Source of the DNA: Inia geoffrensis
Lineage: Eukaryota > Chordata > Mammalia > Artiodactyla > Iniidae
Direction: 5' to 3'
Length of the DNA: 64,000 nucleotides
Assembly (NCBI GenBank): GCA_036417435.1
Contig: JAZAQT010000802.1
Coordinates: forward strand, 1 to 64,000
Part shown: in pieces, positions 1 through 13,872 of the stretch
Layout: each line of letters begins with the position of its first letter
Numbering within the stretch: position 1 is the first letter of the stretch
Notes under the pieces: generated by a model
The model's input: only the letters and a program-made list of their open reading frames with translations
What the model was told of the DNA's origin: nothing
Databases searched by the model: none
Position numbers and translations under genes: made by a program

Positions 1-294
1 CCCGAAGCCTTACCCTCACCCGTGCCCTAATCTTAACCAGGACACCAAGACTAACTCGTGCCCTCACACGTACGCTAACACTAAACAGCAGCGGTACCCT
101 AACCTGTACCCTAATCCCTCTCCATTCCCTAACCCTAACCCTAACCTGAAACCTAACCATGACACTCACCCGAAACTTTACCCTCACCCGTGTCCTAATT
201 TTAACCAGTACATCAACACTAACCCATGCCCTCTAACGTACGCCAACCCTAAGCCATTGCCGTACCCTAACCTGTACCCTAATCAATCCCCATT
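1..294 (+). repeat. Partial HOR at left edge: part of g, then h
   Basis: The window opens inside a g monomer (GACACCAAGACTAACTCG present; its usual ACCGCAGCGG reads ACAGCAGCGG here). A complete h monomer follows at 127-294, recognised by ACCATGACACTCACCC and TTTTAACCAGTACATC. Confidence 0.9.
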
Positions 295-1470
295 CCCTAA
301 CCCTAACCCTAACCCTAACCCTTAACGTGACCCTCTTCCGAGGCCTTACCCTCACCCGTGCCCTAATCGTAAGCAGTACCCTAACACTAACTAGTGACCT
401 CACACGTACGCTAAACCTTAAGCGTTGTGGTACCCTAAACTGTGCCCTAATATCTCCCCATTCCCTAACCCTAACCCTAACCCGAATTCTATCCATGACC
501 CTCACCCGAAACCTTACCCTCACCCGTGCCCTAATCTTAACCAGGACACCAACACTAACTTGTGCCCTCAAACGTACGCTAACCCTTAATCGTTGTCGTA
601 CCCTAAACTGTACCCTAATCCCTCCCCATTCCCTAACCCTAACCCTAACCCGAATCCTAACCCTGACCCTCACCCGAAGCCTTACCCTCACCCGTGCCCT
701 AATCTTAACCAGGACACCAACACTAACTTGTGCCCTCAAACGTACGCTAAACCTTAAGCGTTGTCGTACCCTAAATTGTACCCTAATCCCTCCCCATTCC
801 TTAACCCTAACCCTAACCCCATCCCTAAACCTGACCCACTTCCGATGCCCTACCCTAACCAATGCCCTAAACTTAACCAGGACACAAACACTAACTCATG
901 CCCTCAAACGTACGCTAACCCTTAAGCATTGTCGTATCCTATCCTGTACCCTAATCCCTCCCCATTCCCTAACCCTAACACTAAACGAAACCCTGAACGT
1001 GACCCTTTTCCGAGGCCTTGCCCTCATCGGTGCCGTTGTCTTAACCAGTACACCAACACTAACTCGTGCCCTCACACTTACGCTAACCCTTAAGCATTGT
1101 CGTACCCTAACCTGTACCCTAATCCCTCTCCATTCCCTAACCCTAACCCTAACCCGAATCCTAACCCTGACCCTCACCCGAAGCCTTACCCTCACCCGTG
1201 CCCTAATCTTAACCAGGACACCAAGACTAACTCGTGCCCTCAAACGTACGCTAACACTAAACCGCAGCGGTACCCTAACCTGTACCCTAATCCCTCTCCA
1301 TTCCCTAACCCTAACCCTAACCTGAAACCTAACCATGACACTCACCCGAAACTTTACCCTCACCCGTGTCCTAATTTTAACCAGTACATCAACACTAACC
1401 CATGCCCTCTAACGTACGCCAACCCTAAGCCATTGCCGTACCCTAACCTGTACCCTAATAAATCCCCATT
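295..1470 (+). repeat. HOR 1: a-b-c/d-e-f-g-h (7 monomers, 1176 bp)
   Basis: Seven monomers. The third (631-798) has a b/c-like start and middle and the d-type end CTAAACCTTAAGCGTTG, so one monomer was lost at a fusion point. The f monomer (967-1134) has CTAAACGAAACC where most f copies have CTAAGCGAAACC, and GGCCTTGCC where most have GGCCTTACC. Confidence 0.9.
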
Positions 1471-2814
1471 CCCTAAACCTAACCCTATCCCTAACCCTTA
1501 ACGTGACCCTCTTCCGAGGCCTTACCCTCACCCGTGCCCTAATCGTAAGCAGTACACTAACACTAACTAGTGACCTCACACGTACGCTAAACCTTAAGCG
1601 TTGTGGTACCCTAAACTGTGCCCTAATATCTCCCCATTCCCTAACCCTAACCCTAACCCGAATTCTATCCATGACCCTCACCCGAAACCTTACCCTCACC
1701 CGTGCCCTAATCTTAACGAGGACACCAACACTAACTTGTGCCCTCAAACGTACGCTAACCCTTAATCGTTGTCGTACCCTAAACTGTACCCTAATCCCTC
1801 CCCATTCCCTAACCCTAACCCTAACCCGAATCCTAACCCTGACCCTCACCTGAAGCCTTACCCTCACCCATGACCTAATCTTAACCAGGACACTAACACT
1901 AACCCTTGCCCTCACACGAACGCTAACCCTTAAGCACTGTCGTACCCTAAGCTGTACCCTAATCCCTCTGCATTCCTTAACCCTAACCCTAACCCGAATC
2001 CTAACCCTGACTCTCACCCGAAGCCTTACCCTCACCCGTGACCTAATCTTAACCAGGACACCAACACTAACTCGTGCCCTCACACGTACGCTAAACCTTA
2101 AGTGTTGTCGTACCCTAAATTGTACCCTAATCCCTCCCCATTCCTTAACCCTAACCCTAACCCCATCCCTAAACCTGACCCACTTCCGATGCCCTACCCT
2201 AACCAATGCCCTAAACTTAACCAGGACACAAACACTAACTCATGCCCTCAAACGTACGCTAACCCTTAAGCATTGTCGTACCCTATCTTGTACCCTAATC
2301 CCTCCCGATTCCCTAACCTTAACCCTAAACGAAACCCTGAACGTGACCCTTTTCCGAGGCCTTGCCCTCATCGGTGCCGTTGTCTTAACCAGTACACCAA
2401 CACTAACTCGTGCCCTCACACTTACGCTAACCCTTAAGCATTGTCGTACCCTACCCTGTACCCTAATCCCTCTCCATTCCCTAACCCTAACCCTAACCCG
2501 AATCCTAACCCTGACCCTCACCCGAAGCCTTACACTCACCCGTGCCCTAATCTTAACCAGGACACCAAGACTAACTCGTGCCCTCAAACGTACGCTAACA
2601 CTAAACCGCAGCGGTACCCTAACCTGTACCCTAATCCCTCTCCATTCCCTAACCCTAACCCTAACCTGAAACCTAACCATGACACTCACCCGAAACTTTA
2701 CCCTCACCCGTGTCCTAATTTTAACCAGTACATCAACACTAACCCATGCCCTCTAACGTACGCCAACCCTAAGCCATTGCCGTACCCTAACCTGTACCCT
2801 AATCAATCCCCATT
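1471..2814 (+). repeat. HOR 2: full a-b-c-d-e-f-g-h (1344 bp)
   Basis: Complete eight-monomer unit. c is recognised by CACCTGAAGCC plus CACTAACACTAACCC, d by its CCTTAA start. The d copy carries AGTGTTGTCG in place of AGCGTTGTCG, a C-to-T change at a CpG. The f copy shares GGCCTTGCC with HOR 1, linking these two neighbours. Confidence 0.92.
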
Positions 2815-4158
2815 CCCTAAACCTAACCCTAACCCTAACCCTTAACGTGAACCTCTTCCGAGGCCTTACCCTCACCCGTGCCCTAATCGTAAGCAGTACA
2901 CTAACACTAACTAGTGACCTCACACGTACGCTAAACCTTAAGCGTTGTGGTACCCTAAACTGTGCCCTAATATCTCCCCATTCCCTAACCCTAACCCTAA
3001 CCCGAATTCTATCCCTGACCCTCACCCGAAACCTTACCCTCACCCGTGCCCTAATCTTAACCAGGACACCAACACTAACTTGTGCCCTCACACGTACGCT
3101 AACCCTTAATCGTTGTCATACCCTAAACTGTACCCTAATCCCTCCCCATTCCCTAACCCTAACCCTAAACCGAATCCTAACCCTGACCCTCACCTGAAGC
3201 CTTACCCTCACCCGTGCCCTAATCTTAACCAGGACACTAACACTAACCCTTGCCCTCACACGAACACTAACCCTTAAGCACTGTCGTACCCTGAGCTGTA
3301 CCCTAAACCCTCTACATTCCTTAACCCTAACCCTAACCCGAATCCTAACCCTGACCCTCACCCGAAGCCTTACCCTCACCCGTGCCCTAAACTTAACCAG
3401 GACACCAATACTAACTTGTGCCCTCACACGTACGCTAAACCTTAAGCGTTGTCGTACCCTAAATTGTACCCTAATCCCTCCCCATTCCTTAACCCTAACC
3501 CTAACCCCATCCCTAAACCTGACCCACTTCCGATGCCCTACCCTAACCAATGCCCTAATCTTAACCAGTACACAAACACTAACTCATGCCCTCAAACGTA
3601 CGCTAACCCTTAAGCATTGTCGTACCCTATCCTGTACCCTAATCCCTCCCCATTCCCTAACCCTAACCCTAAGCGAAACCCTGAACGTGACCCTTTTCCG
3701 AGGCCTTACCCTCATCGGTGCCGTTGTCTTAACCAGTACACCAACACTAACTCGTGCCCTCACACTTACGCTAACCCTTAAGCATTGTCGTACTCTAACC
3801 TGTACCCTAATCCCTCTCCATTCCCTAACCCTAACCCTAACCCGAATCCTAACCCTGACCCTCACCCGAAGCCTTACCCTCACCCGTGCCCTAATCTTAA
3901 CCAGGACACCAAGACTAACTCGTGCCCTCACACGTACGCTAACACTAAACCGCAGCGGTACCCTAACCTGTACCCTAATCCCTCTCCATTCCCTAACACT
4001 AACCCTAACGTGAAACCTAACCATGACACTCACCCGAAACTTTACCCTCACCCGTGTCCTAATTTTAACCAGTACATCAACACTAACCCATGCCCTCTAA
4101 CGTACGCCAACCCTAAGCCATTGCCGTACCCTAACCTGTACCCTAATCAATCCCCATT
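2815..4158 (+). repeat. HOR 3: full a-h (1344 bp)
   Basis: Complete eight-monomer unit. From about 3540 onward it is the first part of the 2520-bp super-repeat, sharing with 6061-6678 the private variants TACTCTAACC in g and CTAACGTGAAACC in h. Confidence 0.92.
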
Positions 4159-5334
4159 CCCTAACCCTAACCCTAACCCTAACCCTTAACGTGACCCTCT
4201 TCCGAGGCCTTACCCTCACCCGTGCCCTAATCGTAAGCAGTACACTAACACTAACTAGTGACCTCACACGTACGCTAAACCTTAAGCATTGTGGTACCCT
4301 AAACTGTGCCCTAATATCTCCCCATTCCCTAACCCTAACCCTAACCCGAATTCTATCCCTGACCCTCACCCGAAACCTTACCCGCACCCGTGCCCTAATC
4401 TTAACCAGGACACCAACACTAACTTGTGCCCTCACACGTACGCTAACCCTTAATCGTTGTCGTACCCTAAACTGTACCCTAATCCCTCTGCACTCCTTAA
4501 CCCTAACCCTAACCCGAATCCTAACCCTGACCCTCACCCGAAGCCTTACCCTCACCCGTGCCCTAATCTTAACCAGGACACCAACACTAACTCGTGCCCT
4601 CACACGTACGCTAAACCTTAAGCGTTGTCATACCCTAAATGGTACCGTAATCCCTCCCCATTCCTTAACCCTAACCCTAACACCATCCCTAAACCTGACC
4701 CACTTCCGATGCCCTACCCTAACCAATGCCCTAATCTTAACCAGTACACAAACACTAACTCATGCCCTCAAACGTACGCTAACCCTTAAGCATTGTCGTA
4801 CCCTATCCTGTACCCTAACCCCTCCCAATTCCCTAACCCTAACGCTAAGCGAAACACTGAACGTGACCCTTTTCCGAGGCCTTACCCTCATCGTTGCCGT
4901 TGTCTTAACCAGTACACCAACACTAACTCGTGCCCTCACACTTACGCTAACCCTTAAGCATTGTCGTACCCTAACCTGTACCCTAATCCCTCTCCATTCC
5001 CTAACCCTAACCCTAACCCGAATCCTAACACTGACCCTCACCCAAAGCCTTACCCTCACCCGTGCCCTAATCTTAACCAGGACACCAAGACTAACTCGTG
5101 CCCTCAAACGTACGCTAACACTAAACCGCAGCGGTACCCTAACCTGTACCCTAATCCCTCTCCATTCCCTAACCCTAACCCTAACCTGAAACCTAATCAT
5201 GACACTCACCCGAAACTTTACGCTCACCCGTGTCCTAATTTTAACCAGTACATCAACACTAACCCATGCCCTCTAACGTATGCCAACCCTAAGCCATTGC
5301 TGTACCCTAACCTGTACCCTAATCAATCCCCATT
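4159..5334 (+). repeat. HOR 4: a-b-d-e-f-g-h (7 monomers, lacks c)
   Basis: b runs into d at about 4490, where the b tail ends CTCTGCACTCC as a c tail normally would. This fits loss of c by recombination in the tail region. f carries ATCGTTGCC and AAGCGAAACACTG. It is repeated almost exactly as HOR 6. Confidence 0.92.
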
Positions 5335-6678
5335 CCCTAACCCTAACCCTAACCCTAACCCTTAACGTGACCCTCTTCCGAGGCCTTACCCTCCCCCGTG
5401 CCCTAATCGTAAGCAGTACACTAACACTAACTAGTGACCTCACATGTACGCTAAACCTTAAGCGTTGTGGTACCCTAAACTGTGCCCTAATATCTCCCCA
5501 TTCCCTAACCCTAACCCTAACCCGAATTCTCTCCCTGACCCTCACCCGAAAACTTACCCTCACCCGTGCCCTAATCTTAACCAGGACACCAACACTAACT
5601 TGTGTCCTCACACGTACGCTAACCCTTAATCGTTGTCGTACCCTAAACTGTACCCTAATCCCTCCCCATTCCCTAACCCTAACCCTAACCCGAATCCTAA
5701 CCCTGACCCTCACCTGAAGCCTTACCCTCACCCGTGCCCTAATCTTAACCAGGACACTAACACTAACCCTTGCCCTCACACGAACGCTAACCCTTAAGCA
5801 CTGTCGTACCCTAAGCTGTACCCTAATCCCTCCCCATTCCCTAACCCTAACCCTAACCCGAATCCTAACCCTGACCCTCACCTGAAGCCTTACCCTCACC
5901 CGTGCCCTGATCTTAACCAGGATACCAACACTAACTCGTGCCCTCACACGTACGCTAAACCTTAAGCGTTGTCGTACCCTAAATTGTACCCTAATCCCTC
6001 CCCATTCCTTAACCCTAACCCTAACCCCATCCCTAAACCTGAACCACTTCCGATGCCCTACCCTAACCAATGCCCTAATCTTAACCAGTACACAAACACT
6101 AACTCATGCCCTCAAACGTACGCTAACCCTTAAGCATTGTCGTACCCTATCCTGTACCCTAATCCCTCCCCATTCCCTAACCCTAACCCTAAGCGAAACC
6201 CTGAACGTGACCCTTTTCCGAGGCCTTACCCTCATCGGTGCCGTTGTCTTAACCAGTACACCAACACTAACTCGTGCCCTCACACTTACGCTAACCCTTA
6301 AGCATTGTCGTACTCTAACCTGTACCCTAATCCCTCTCCATTCCCTAACCCTAACCCTAACCCGAATCCTAACCCTGACCCTCACCCGAAGCCTTACCCT
6401 CACCCGTGCCCTAATCTTAACCAGGACACCAAGACTAACTCGTGCCCTCACACGTACGCTAACACTAAACCGCAGCGGTACCCTAACCTGTACCCTAATC
6501 CCTCTCCATTCCCTAACACTAACCCTAACGTGAAACCTAACCATGACACTCACCCGAAACTTTACCCTCACCCGTGTCCTAATTTTAACCAGTACATCAA
6601 CACTAACCCATGCCCTCTAACGTACGCCAACCCTAAGCCATTGCCGTACCCTAACCTGTACCCTAATCAATCCCCATT
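5335..6678 (+). repeat. HOR 5: full a-h (1344 bp)
   Basis: Complete unit. Here d (about 5840-6010) also has the c-like CACCTGAAGCC, and has GGATACCAACAC, suggesting local conversion between c and d. The a monomer carries CCTCCCCCGTG and CACATGTACG. HOR 7 repeats all of these. Confidence 0.92.
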
Positions 6679-7854
6679 CCCTAACCCTAACCCTAACCCT
6701 AACCCTTAACGTGACCCTCTTCCGAGGCCTTACCCTCACCCGTGCCCTAATCGTAAGCAGTACACTAACACTAATTAGTGACCTCACACGTACGCTAAAC
6801 CTTACTCATTGTGGTACCCTAAACTGTGCCCTAATATCTCCCCATTCCCTAACCCTAACCCTAACCCGAATTCTATCCCTGACCCTCACCCGAAACCTTA
6901 CCCGCACCCGTGCCCTAATCTTAACCAGGACACCAACACTAACTTGTGCCCTCACACGTACGCTAACCCTTAATCGTTGTCGTACCCTAAACTGTACCCT
7001 AATCCCTCTGCACTCCTTAACCCTAACCCTAACCCGAATCCTAACCCTGACCCTCACCCGAAGCCTTACCCTCACCCGTGCCCTAATCTTAACCAGGACA
7101 CCAACACTAACTCGTGCCCTCACACGTACGCTAAACCTTAAGCGTTGTCATACCCTAAATGGTACCGTAATCCCTCCCCATTCCTTAACCCTAACCCTAA
7201 CACCATCCCTAAACCTGACCCACTTCCGATGCCCTACCCTAACCAATGCCCTAATCTTAACCAGTACACAAACACTAACTCATGCCCTCAAACGTACGCT
7301 AACCCTTAAGCATTGTCGTACCCTATCCTGTACCCTAACCCCTCCCAATTCCCTAACCCTAACGCTAAGCGAAACACTGAACGTGACCCTTTTCCGAGGC
7401 CTTACCCTCATCGTTGCCGTTGTCTTAACCAGTACACCAACACTAACTCGTGCCCTCACACTTACGCTAACCCTTAAGCATTGTCGTACCCTAACCTGTA
7501 CCCTAATCCCTCTCCATTCCCTAACCCTAACCCTAACCCGAATCCTAACACTGACCCTCACCCAAAGCCTTACCCTCACCCGTGCCCTAATCTTAACCAG
7601 GACACCAAGACTAACTCGTGCCCTCAATCGTACGCTAACACTAAACCGCAGCGGTACCCTAACCTGTACCCTAATCCCTCTCCATTCCCTAACCCTAACC
7701 CTAACCTGAAACCTAATCATGACACTCACCCGAAACTTTACGCTCACCCGTGTCCTAATTTTAACCAGTACATCAACACTAACCCATGCCCTCTAACGTA
7801 CGCCAACCCTAAGCCATTGCTGTACCCTAACCTGTACCCTAATCAATCCCCATT
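6679..7854 (+). repeat. HOR 6: a-b-d-e-f-g-h (7 monomers)
   Basis: Near-identical copy of HOR 4 at an offset of 2520. Differences I found by line-by-line reading are AATTAGTG (loss of the SpeI site ACTAGT), CTTACTCATT for CTTAAGCATT, and CAATCG for CAAACG. Confidence 0.92.
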
Positions 7855-9198
7855 CCCTAACCCTAACCCTAACCCTAACCCTTAACGTGACCCTCTTCCG
7901 AGGCCTTACCCTCCCCCGTGCCCTAATCGTAAGCAGTACACTAACACTAACTAGTGACCTCACATGTACGCTAAACCTTAAGCGTTGTGGTACCCTAAAC
8001 TGTGCCCTAATATCTCCCCATTCCCTAACCCTAACCCTAACCCGAATTCTCTCCCTGACCCTCACCCGAAAACTTACCCTCACCCGTGCCCTAATCTTAA
8101 CCAGGACACCAACACTAACTTGTGTCCTCACACGTACGCTAACCCTTAATCGTTGTCGTACCCTAAACTGTACCCTAATCCCTCCCCATTCCCTAACCCT
8201 AACCCTAACCCGAATCCTAACCCTGACCCTCACCTGAAGCCTTACCCTCACCCGTGCCCTAATCTTAACCAGGACACTAACACTAACCCTTGCCCTCACA
8301 CGAACGCTAACCCTTAAGCACTGTCGTACCCTAAGCTGTACCCTAATCCCTCCCCATTCCCTAACCCTAACCCTAACCCGAATCCTAACCCTGACCCTCA
8401 CCTGAAGCCTTACCCTCACCCGTGCCCTGATCTTAACCAGGATACCAACACTAACTCGTGCCCTCACACGTACGCTAAACCTTAAGCGTTGTCGTACCCT
8501 AAATTGTACCCTAATCCCTCCCCATTCCTTAACCCTAACCCTAACCCCATCCCTAAACCTGAACCACTTCCGATGCCCTACCCTAACCATTGCCCTAATC
8601 TTAACCAGGACACAAACACTAACTCATGCCCTCAAACGAACGCTTACCCTTAAGCATTGTCGTACCCTATCCTGTACCCTAATCCCTCCCCATTCCCTAA
8701 CCCTAACCCTAAGCAAAACCCTGAACGTGACCCTTTTCCGAGGCCTTACCGTCATCGGTGCCGTTGTCTTATCCAGTACACCAACACTAACTAGTGCCCT
8801 CACACTTACGCTAACCCTTAAGCATTGTTGTACCCTAACCTGTACCCTAATCCCTCTCCATTCCCTAACCCTAACCCTAACCCGAATCCTAACCCTGACC
8901 CTCACCCGAAGCCTTACCCTCACCCGTGCCCTAATCTTAACCAGGACACCAAGACTAACTCGTGCCCTCAAACGTACGCTAACACTAAACCGCAGAGGTA
9001 CCCTAAACTGTACCCTAATCCCTCTCCATTCCCTAACCCTAACCCTAAGCTGAAACCTAACCATGACACTCATCCGAAACTTTACACTCACCCGTGTCCT
9101 AATTTTAACCAGTACATCAACACTAACCCATGCGCTCTAACGTACGCCAACCCTAAGCCACTGCCGTACCCTAACCTGTACCCTAATCAATCTCCATT
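7855..9198 (+). repeat. HOR 7: full a-h (1344 bp)
   Basis: Copy of HOR 5 as far as about 8580. Beyond that its e-h monomers carry their own variants (CGCTTACCC, AAGCAAAACC, ACCGTCATCGG), which marks the right end of the nearly identical 2520-bp duplication. Confidence 0.92.
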
Positions 9199-10374
9199 CC
9201 CTAGCCCTAACCCTTACCCTAATCCTTAAAGTGACCCTCTTCCGAGGCCTTAACCTCACCCGTGCCCTAATCGTAAGCAGTACACTAACACTAACTAGTG
9301 ACCTCACACATACGCTAAACCTTAAGCGTTGTGGTACCCTAAACTGTGCCCTAATTTCTCCCCATTCCCTAACCCTAACCCTAACCCGAATTCTATCCCT
9401 GACCCTCACCCGAAACCTTACTCTCACCCGTGCCCTAATCTTAACCAGGACACCAACACTAACTTGTGCCCTCACACGTACGCTAACCCTTAATCGTTGT
9501 CGTACCCTAAACTGCACCCTAATCCCTCTGCACTCCTTAACCCTAACCCTAACCCGAATCCTAACCCTGACCCTCACCCGAAGCCTTACCCTCACCCGTG
9601 CCCTAATCTTAACCAGGACACCAACACTAACTCGTGCCCTCACACGTACGCTAAACCTTAAGCGTTGTCATACCCTAAATGGTACCCTAATCCCTCCCCA
9701 TTCCTTAACCCTAACCCTAACACCATCCCTAAACCTGACCCACTTCCGATGCCCTACCCTAACCAATGCCCTAATCTTAACCAGTACACAAACACTAACT
9801 CATGCCCTCAAACGTACGCTAACCCTTAAGCATTGTCGTACCCTATCCTGTACCCTAACCCCTCCCAATTCCCTAACCCTAACGCTAAGCGAAACCCTGA
9901 ACGTGACCCTTTTCCGAGGCCTTACCCTCATCGTTGCCGTTGTCTTAACCAGTACACCAACACTAACTCGTGCCCTCACACTTACGCTAACCCTTAAGCA
10001 TTGTCGTACCCTAACCTGTACCCTAATCCCTCTCCATTCCCTAACCCTAACCCTAACCCGAATCCTAACACTGACCCTCACCCAAAGCCTTACCCTCACC
10101 CGTGCCCTAATCTTAACCAGGACACCAAGACTAACTCGTGCCCTCAAACGTACGCTAACACTAAACCGCAGCGGTACCCTAACCTGTACCCTAATCCCTC
10201 TCCATTCCCTAACCCTAACCCTAACCTGAAACCTAACCATGACACTCACCCGAAACTTTACGCTCACCCGTGTCCTAATTTTAACCAGTACATCAACACT
10301 AACCCATGCCCTCTAACGTACGCCAACCCTAAGCCATTGCTGTACCCTAACCTGTACCCTAATCAATCCCCATT
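9199..10374 (+). repeat. HOR 8: a-b-d-e-f-g-h (7 monomers)
   Basis: Same architecture as HORs 4 and 6, and shares CTCTGCACTCC and ATCGTTGCC. More substitutions separate it from them, so it belongs to an older third copy of the 2520-bp super-repeat. Confidence 0.9.
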
Positions 10375-11718
10375 CCCTAACCCTAACCCTAAACGTAACC
10401 CTTAACGTGACCCTCTTCCGAGGCCTTACCCTCACCCGTGCCCTAATCGTAAGCAGTACACTAACACTAACTAGTGACCTCACACGTACGCTAAACCTTA
10501 AGCGTTGTGGTACCCTAAACTGTGCCCTAATATCTCCCCATTCCCTAACCCTAACCCTAACCCGAATTCTCTCCCTGACCCTCACCCGAAAACTTACCCT
10601 CACCCGTGCCCTAATCTTAACCAGGACACCAACACTAACTTGTGTCCTCACACGTACGCTAACCCTTAATCGTTGTCGTACCCTAAACTGTACCCTAATC
10701 CCTCCCCATTCCCTAACCCTAACCCTAACCCGAATCCTAACCCTGACCCTCACCTGAAGCCTTACCCTCACCCGTGCCCTAATCTTAACCAGGACACTAA
10801 CACTAACCCTTGCCCTCACACGAACGCTAACCCTTAAGCACTGTCGTACCCTAAGCTGTACCCTAATCCCTCTGCATTCCGTAACCCTAACCCTAACCCG
10901 AATCCTAACCCTGACCCTCACCCAAAGCCTTACCCTCACCCGTGCCCTAATCTTAACCAGGATACCAACACTAACTCGTGCCCTCACACGTACGCTAAAC
11001 CTTAAGCGTTGTCGTACCCTAAATTGTACCCTAATCCCTCCCCATTCCTTAACCCTAACCCTATCCCCATCCCTAAACCTGACCCACTTACGATGCCCTA
11101 CCCTAACCAATGCCCTAAACTTAACCAGTACACAAACACTAACTCATGCCCTCAAACGTACGCTAACCCTTAAGCATTGTCGTACCCTATCCTGTACCCT
11201 AATCCCTCCCCATTCCCTAACCCTAACCCTAAGCGAAACCCTGAACGTGACCCTTTTCCGAGGCCTTACCCTCATCGGTGCCGTTGTCTTAACCAGTACA
11301 CCAACACTAACTCGTGCCCTCACACTTACGCTAACCCTTAAGCATTGTCTTACCCTAACCTGTACCCTAATCCCTCTCCATTCCCTAACCCTAACCCTAA
11401 CCCGAATCCTAACCCTGACCCTCACCCGAAGCCTTACCCTCACCCGTGCCCTAATCTTAACCAGGACACCAAGACTAACTCATGCCCTCAAACGTACGCT
11501 AACACTAAACCGCAGCGGTACCCTAACCTGTACCCTAATCCCTCTCCATTCCCTAACCCTACCCCTAACCTGAAACCTAACCATGACACTCACCCGAAAC
11601 TTTACCCTCACCCGTGTCCTAATTTTAACCAGTACATCAACACTAACCCACGCCCTCTAACGTACGCCAACCCTAAGCCATTGCCGTACACTAACCTGTA
11701 CCCTAATCAGTCCCCATT
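10375..11718 (+). repeat. HOR 9: full a-h (1344 bp)
   Basis: Complete unit closing the third 2520-bp super-repeat. Its a and b monomers match HORs 5 and 7. Its d has CACCCAAAGCC and GCATTCCGTAACC, unlike them. Confidence 0.9.
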
Positions 11719-13038
11719 CCCTAACACTAACCCTAACCCTAACCCTTAACGTGACCCTCTTCCGAGGCCTTACACTCACCCGTGCCCTAATCGTAAGCAG
11801 TACACTAACACTAACTAGTGACCTCACACGTACGCTAAACCTTAAGCGTTGTAGTACCCTAAGCTGTGCCCTAATATCTCCCAATTCCCTAACCCTAACC
11901 CTAACCCGAATTCTATCCCTGACCCTCACCCGAAACCTTACCCTCACCCGTGCCCTAATCTTAACCAGGACACCAACACTAACTTGTGCCCTCACACGTA
12001 CGCTAAGTCTTAATCGTTGTCGTACTCTAAACTGTACCCTAATCCCTCCCCATTCCCTAACCCTAACCCTAACCCGAATCCTAACCCTGACCCTCACCTG
12101 AAGCCTTACCCTCACCCGTGCCCTAATCTTAACCAGGACACTAACACTAACCCTTGCCCTCACACGAACGCTAACCCTTAAGCGCTGTTGTACCCTAAGC
12201 TGTACCTTAATCCCTCTGCATTCCTTAACCCTGACCCTCACCCGAAGCCTTACCCTCACCCGTGCCCTAATCTTAACCAGGACACAAACACTAACTCGTG
12301 CCCTCACACGTACGCTACACCTTAAGCGTTGTCGTACCCTAAATTGTACCCTAATCCGTCCCCATTCCTTAACCCTAAGCCTAACCCCATCCCTAAACCT
12401 GACCCACTTCCGATGCCTTACCCTAACCAATGCCCTAATCTTAACCAGTACACAAACACTAACTCATGCCCTCAAACGTACGCTAACCCTTAAGCATTGT
12501 CGTACCCTATCCTGTACCCTAATCCCTCCCCATTCCCTAACCCTAACCCTAAGCGAAACCCTGAACGTGACCCTTTTCCGAGGCCTTACCCTCATCGGTG
12601 CCGTTGTCTTAACCAGTACACCAACACTAACTCGTGCCCTCACACTTACGCTAACCCTTAAGAATTGTTGTACCCTAACCTGTACCCTATTCCCTCTCCA
12701 TTCCCTAACCCTAACCCTAATCCGAATCCTAACCCTGACCCTCACCCGAAGCCTTACCCTCACCCGTGCCCTAAACTTAACCAGGACACCAAGACTAATT
12801 CGTGCCCTCAAACGTACGCTAACACTAAACCGCAGCGGTACCCTAACCTGTACCCTAATCCCTCTCCATTTCCTAACCCTAACCCTAACCTGAAACCTAA
12901 CCATGACACTCACCCGAAACTTTACCCTCACCCGTGTCCTAATTTTAACCAGTACATCAACACTAACCCATGCCCTCTAACGTACGCCAACCCTAAGACA
13001 TTGCCGTACACTAACCTGTACCCTAATCAATCCCCATT
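11719..13038 (+). repeat. HOR 10: a-h with a 24-bp deletion in d (1320 bp)
   Basis: Eight monomers, but d (starting about 12223) goes directly from CCTTAACCCTGACCC, skipping four hexamers of the usual start. The loss of exactly 24 bp keeps the hexamer register. Confidence 0.88.
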
Positions 13039-13872
13039 CCCTAACCCTAACCCTAACCCTTAACGTGACCCTCTTCCGAGGCCTTACCCTCACCCGTGCC
13101 CTAATCGTAAGCAGTACACTAACACTAACTAGTGACCTCACACGTACGCTAAACCTTAAGCATTGTGGTACCCTAAACTGTGCCCTAATATCTCCCCATT
13201 CCCTAACCCTAACCCTAACCCGAATTCTATCCCTGACCCTCACCCGAAACCTTACCTTCACCCGTGACCTAATCTTAACCAGGACACCAACACTAACTTG
13301 TGCCCTCACACGTACGCTAACCCTTAATCGTTGTCGTACCTTAAACTGTACCCTAATCCCTCCCCATTCCCTAACCCTAACCCTAACCCGAATCCTAACC
13401 CTGACTCTCACCTGAAGCCTTACCCTCACCCGTGCCCTAATGTTAACCAGGACACTAACACTAACCCTTGCCCTCACACGAACGCTAACCCTTAAGCACT
13501 GTCGTACCCTAAGCTGTACCCTAATCCCTCTGCATTCCTTAACCCTTACCCTAACCCGAATCCTAACCCTGACCCTCACCCGAAGCCTTACCCTCACCCG
13601 TGCCCTAATCTTAACCAGGACACCAAGACTAACTCGTGCCCTCAAACGTACGCTAACACTAAACCGCAGCGGTACCCTAACCTGTACCCTAATCCCTCTC
13701 CATTCCCTAACCCTAATCCTAACCTGAAACCTAACCATGACACTCACCCGAAACTTTACCCTCACCCGTGTCCTCATTTTAACCAGTACTTCAACACTAA
13801 CCCATGCCCTCCAACGTACGCCAACCCTAAGCCATTGCCGTACCCTAACTTGTACCCTAATCAATCCCCATT
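13039..13872 (+). repeat. HOR 11: a-b-c-d/g-h (5 monomers, 834 bp)
   Basis: a starts with one CCCTAA fewer (6 bp). After c, a hybrid monomer (13537-13704) starts as d (CCTTAACCCTTACCC) and ends as g (ACACTAAACCGCAGCGG), removing most of d, all of e and f, and the start of g. The h copy carries GTACTTCAAC and CTCCAACG. Confidence 0.9.

Noticed and set aside
327..351. Possible promoter or gene start at the GTGACCCTCTTCCGAGG block of a monomers
   Set aside because: The block is a degenerate-hexamer segment shared with f monomers; no TATA-like, initiator or polyadenylation context surrounds it.
327..1325. Forward open frames rich in Leu-Thr-Leu-Thr and Arg (about 330 codons), repeated through the window
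   Set aside because: They are CTA-ACC readings of the satellite, start at GTG, repeat every 56 codons with the DNA monomer, and overlap other open frames on both strands. No domain, signal or codon-biased pattern is visible.
1097..1501. Forward open frames rich in Pro-Asn-Pro-Asn, superficially like NANP/PNPN repeat surface proteins
   Set aside because: CCT-AAC reading of the telomeric hexamer. The start is TTG, there is no signal peptide, and the same DNA is open in the Leu-Thr and Arg-Val frames.
3541..8580. Assembly artefact as the explanation for nearly identical 2520-bp copies
   Set aside because: A few real differences separate the copies and a third, more diverged copy follows, which fits genuine tandem duplication. 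I cannot exclude an artefact without reads.
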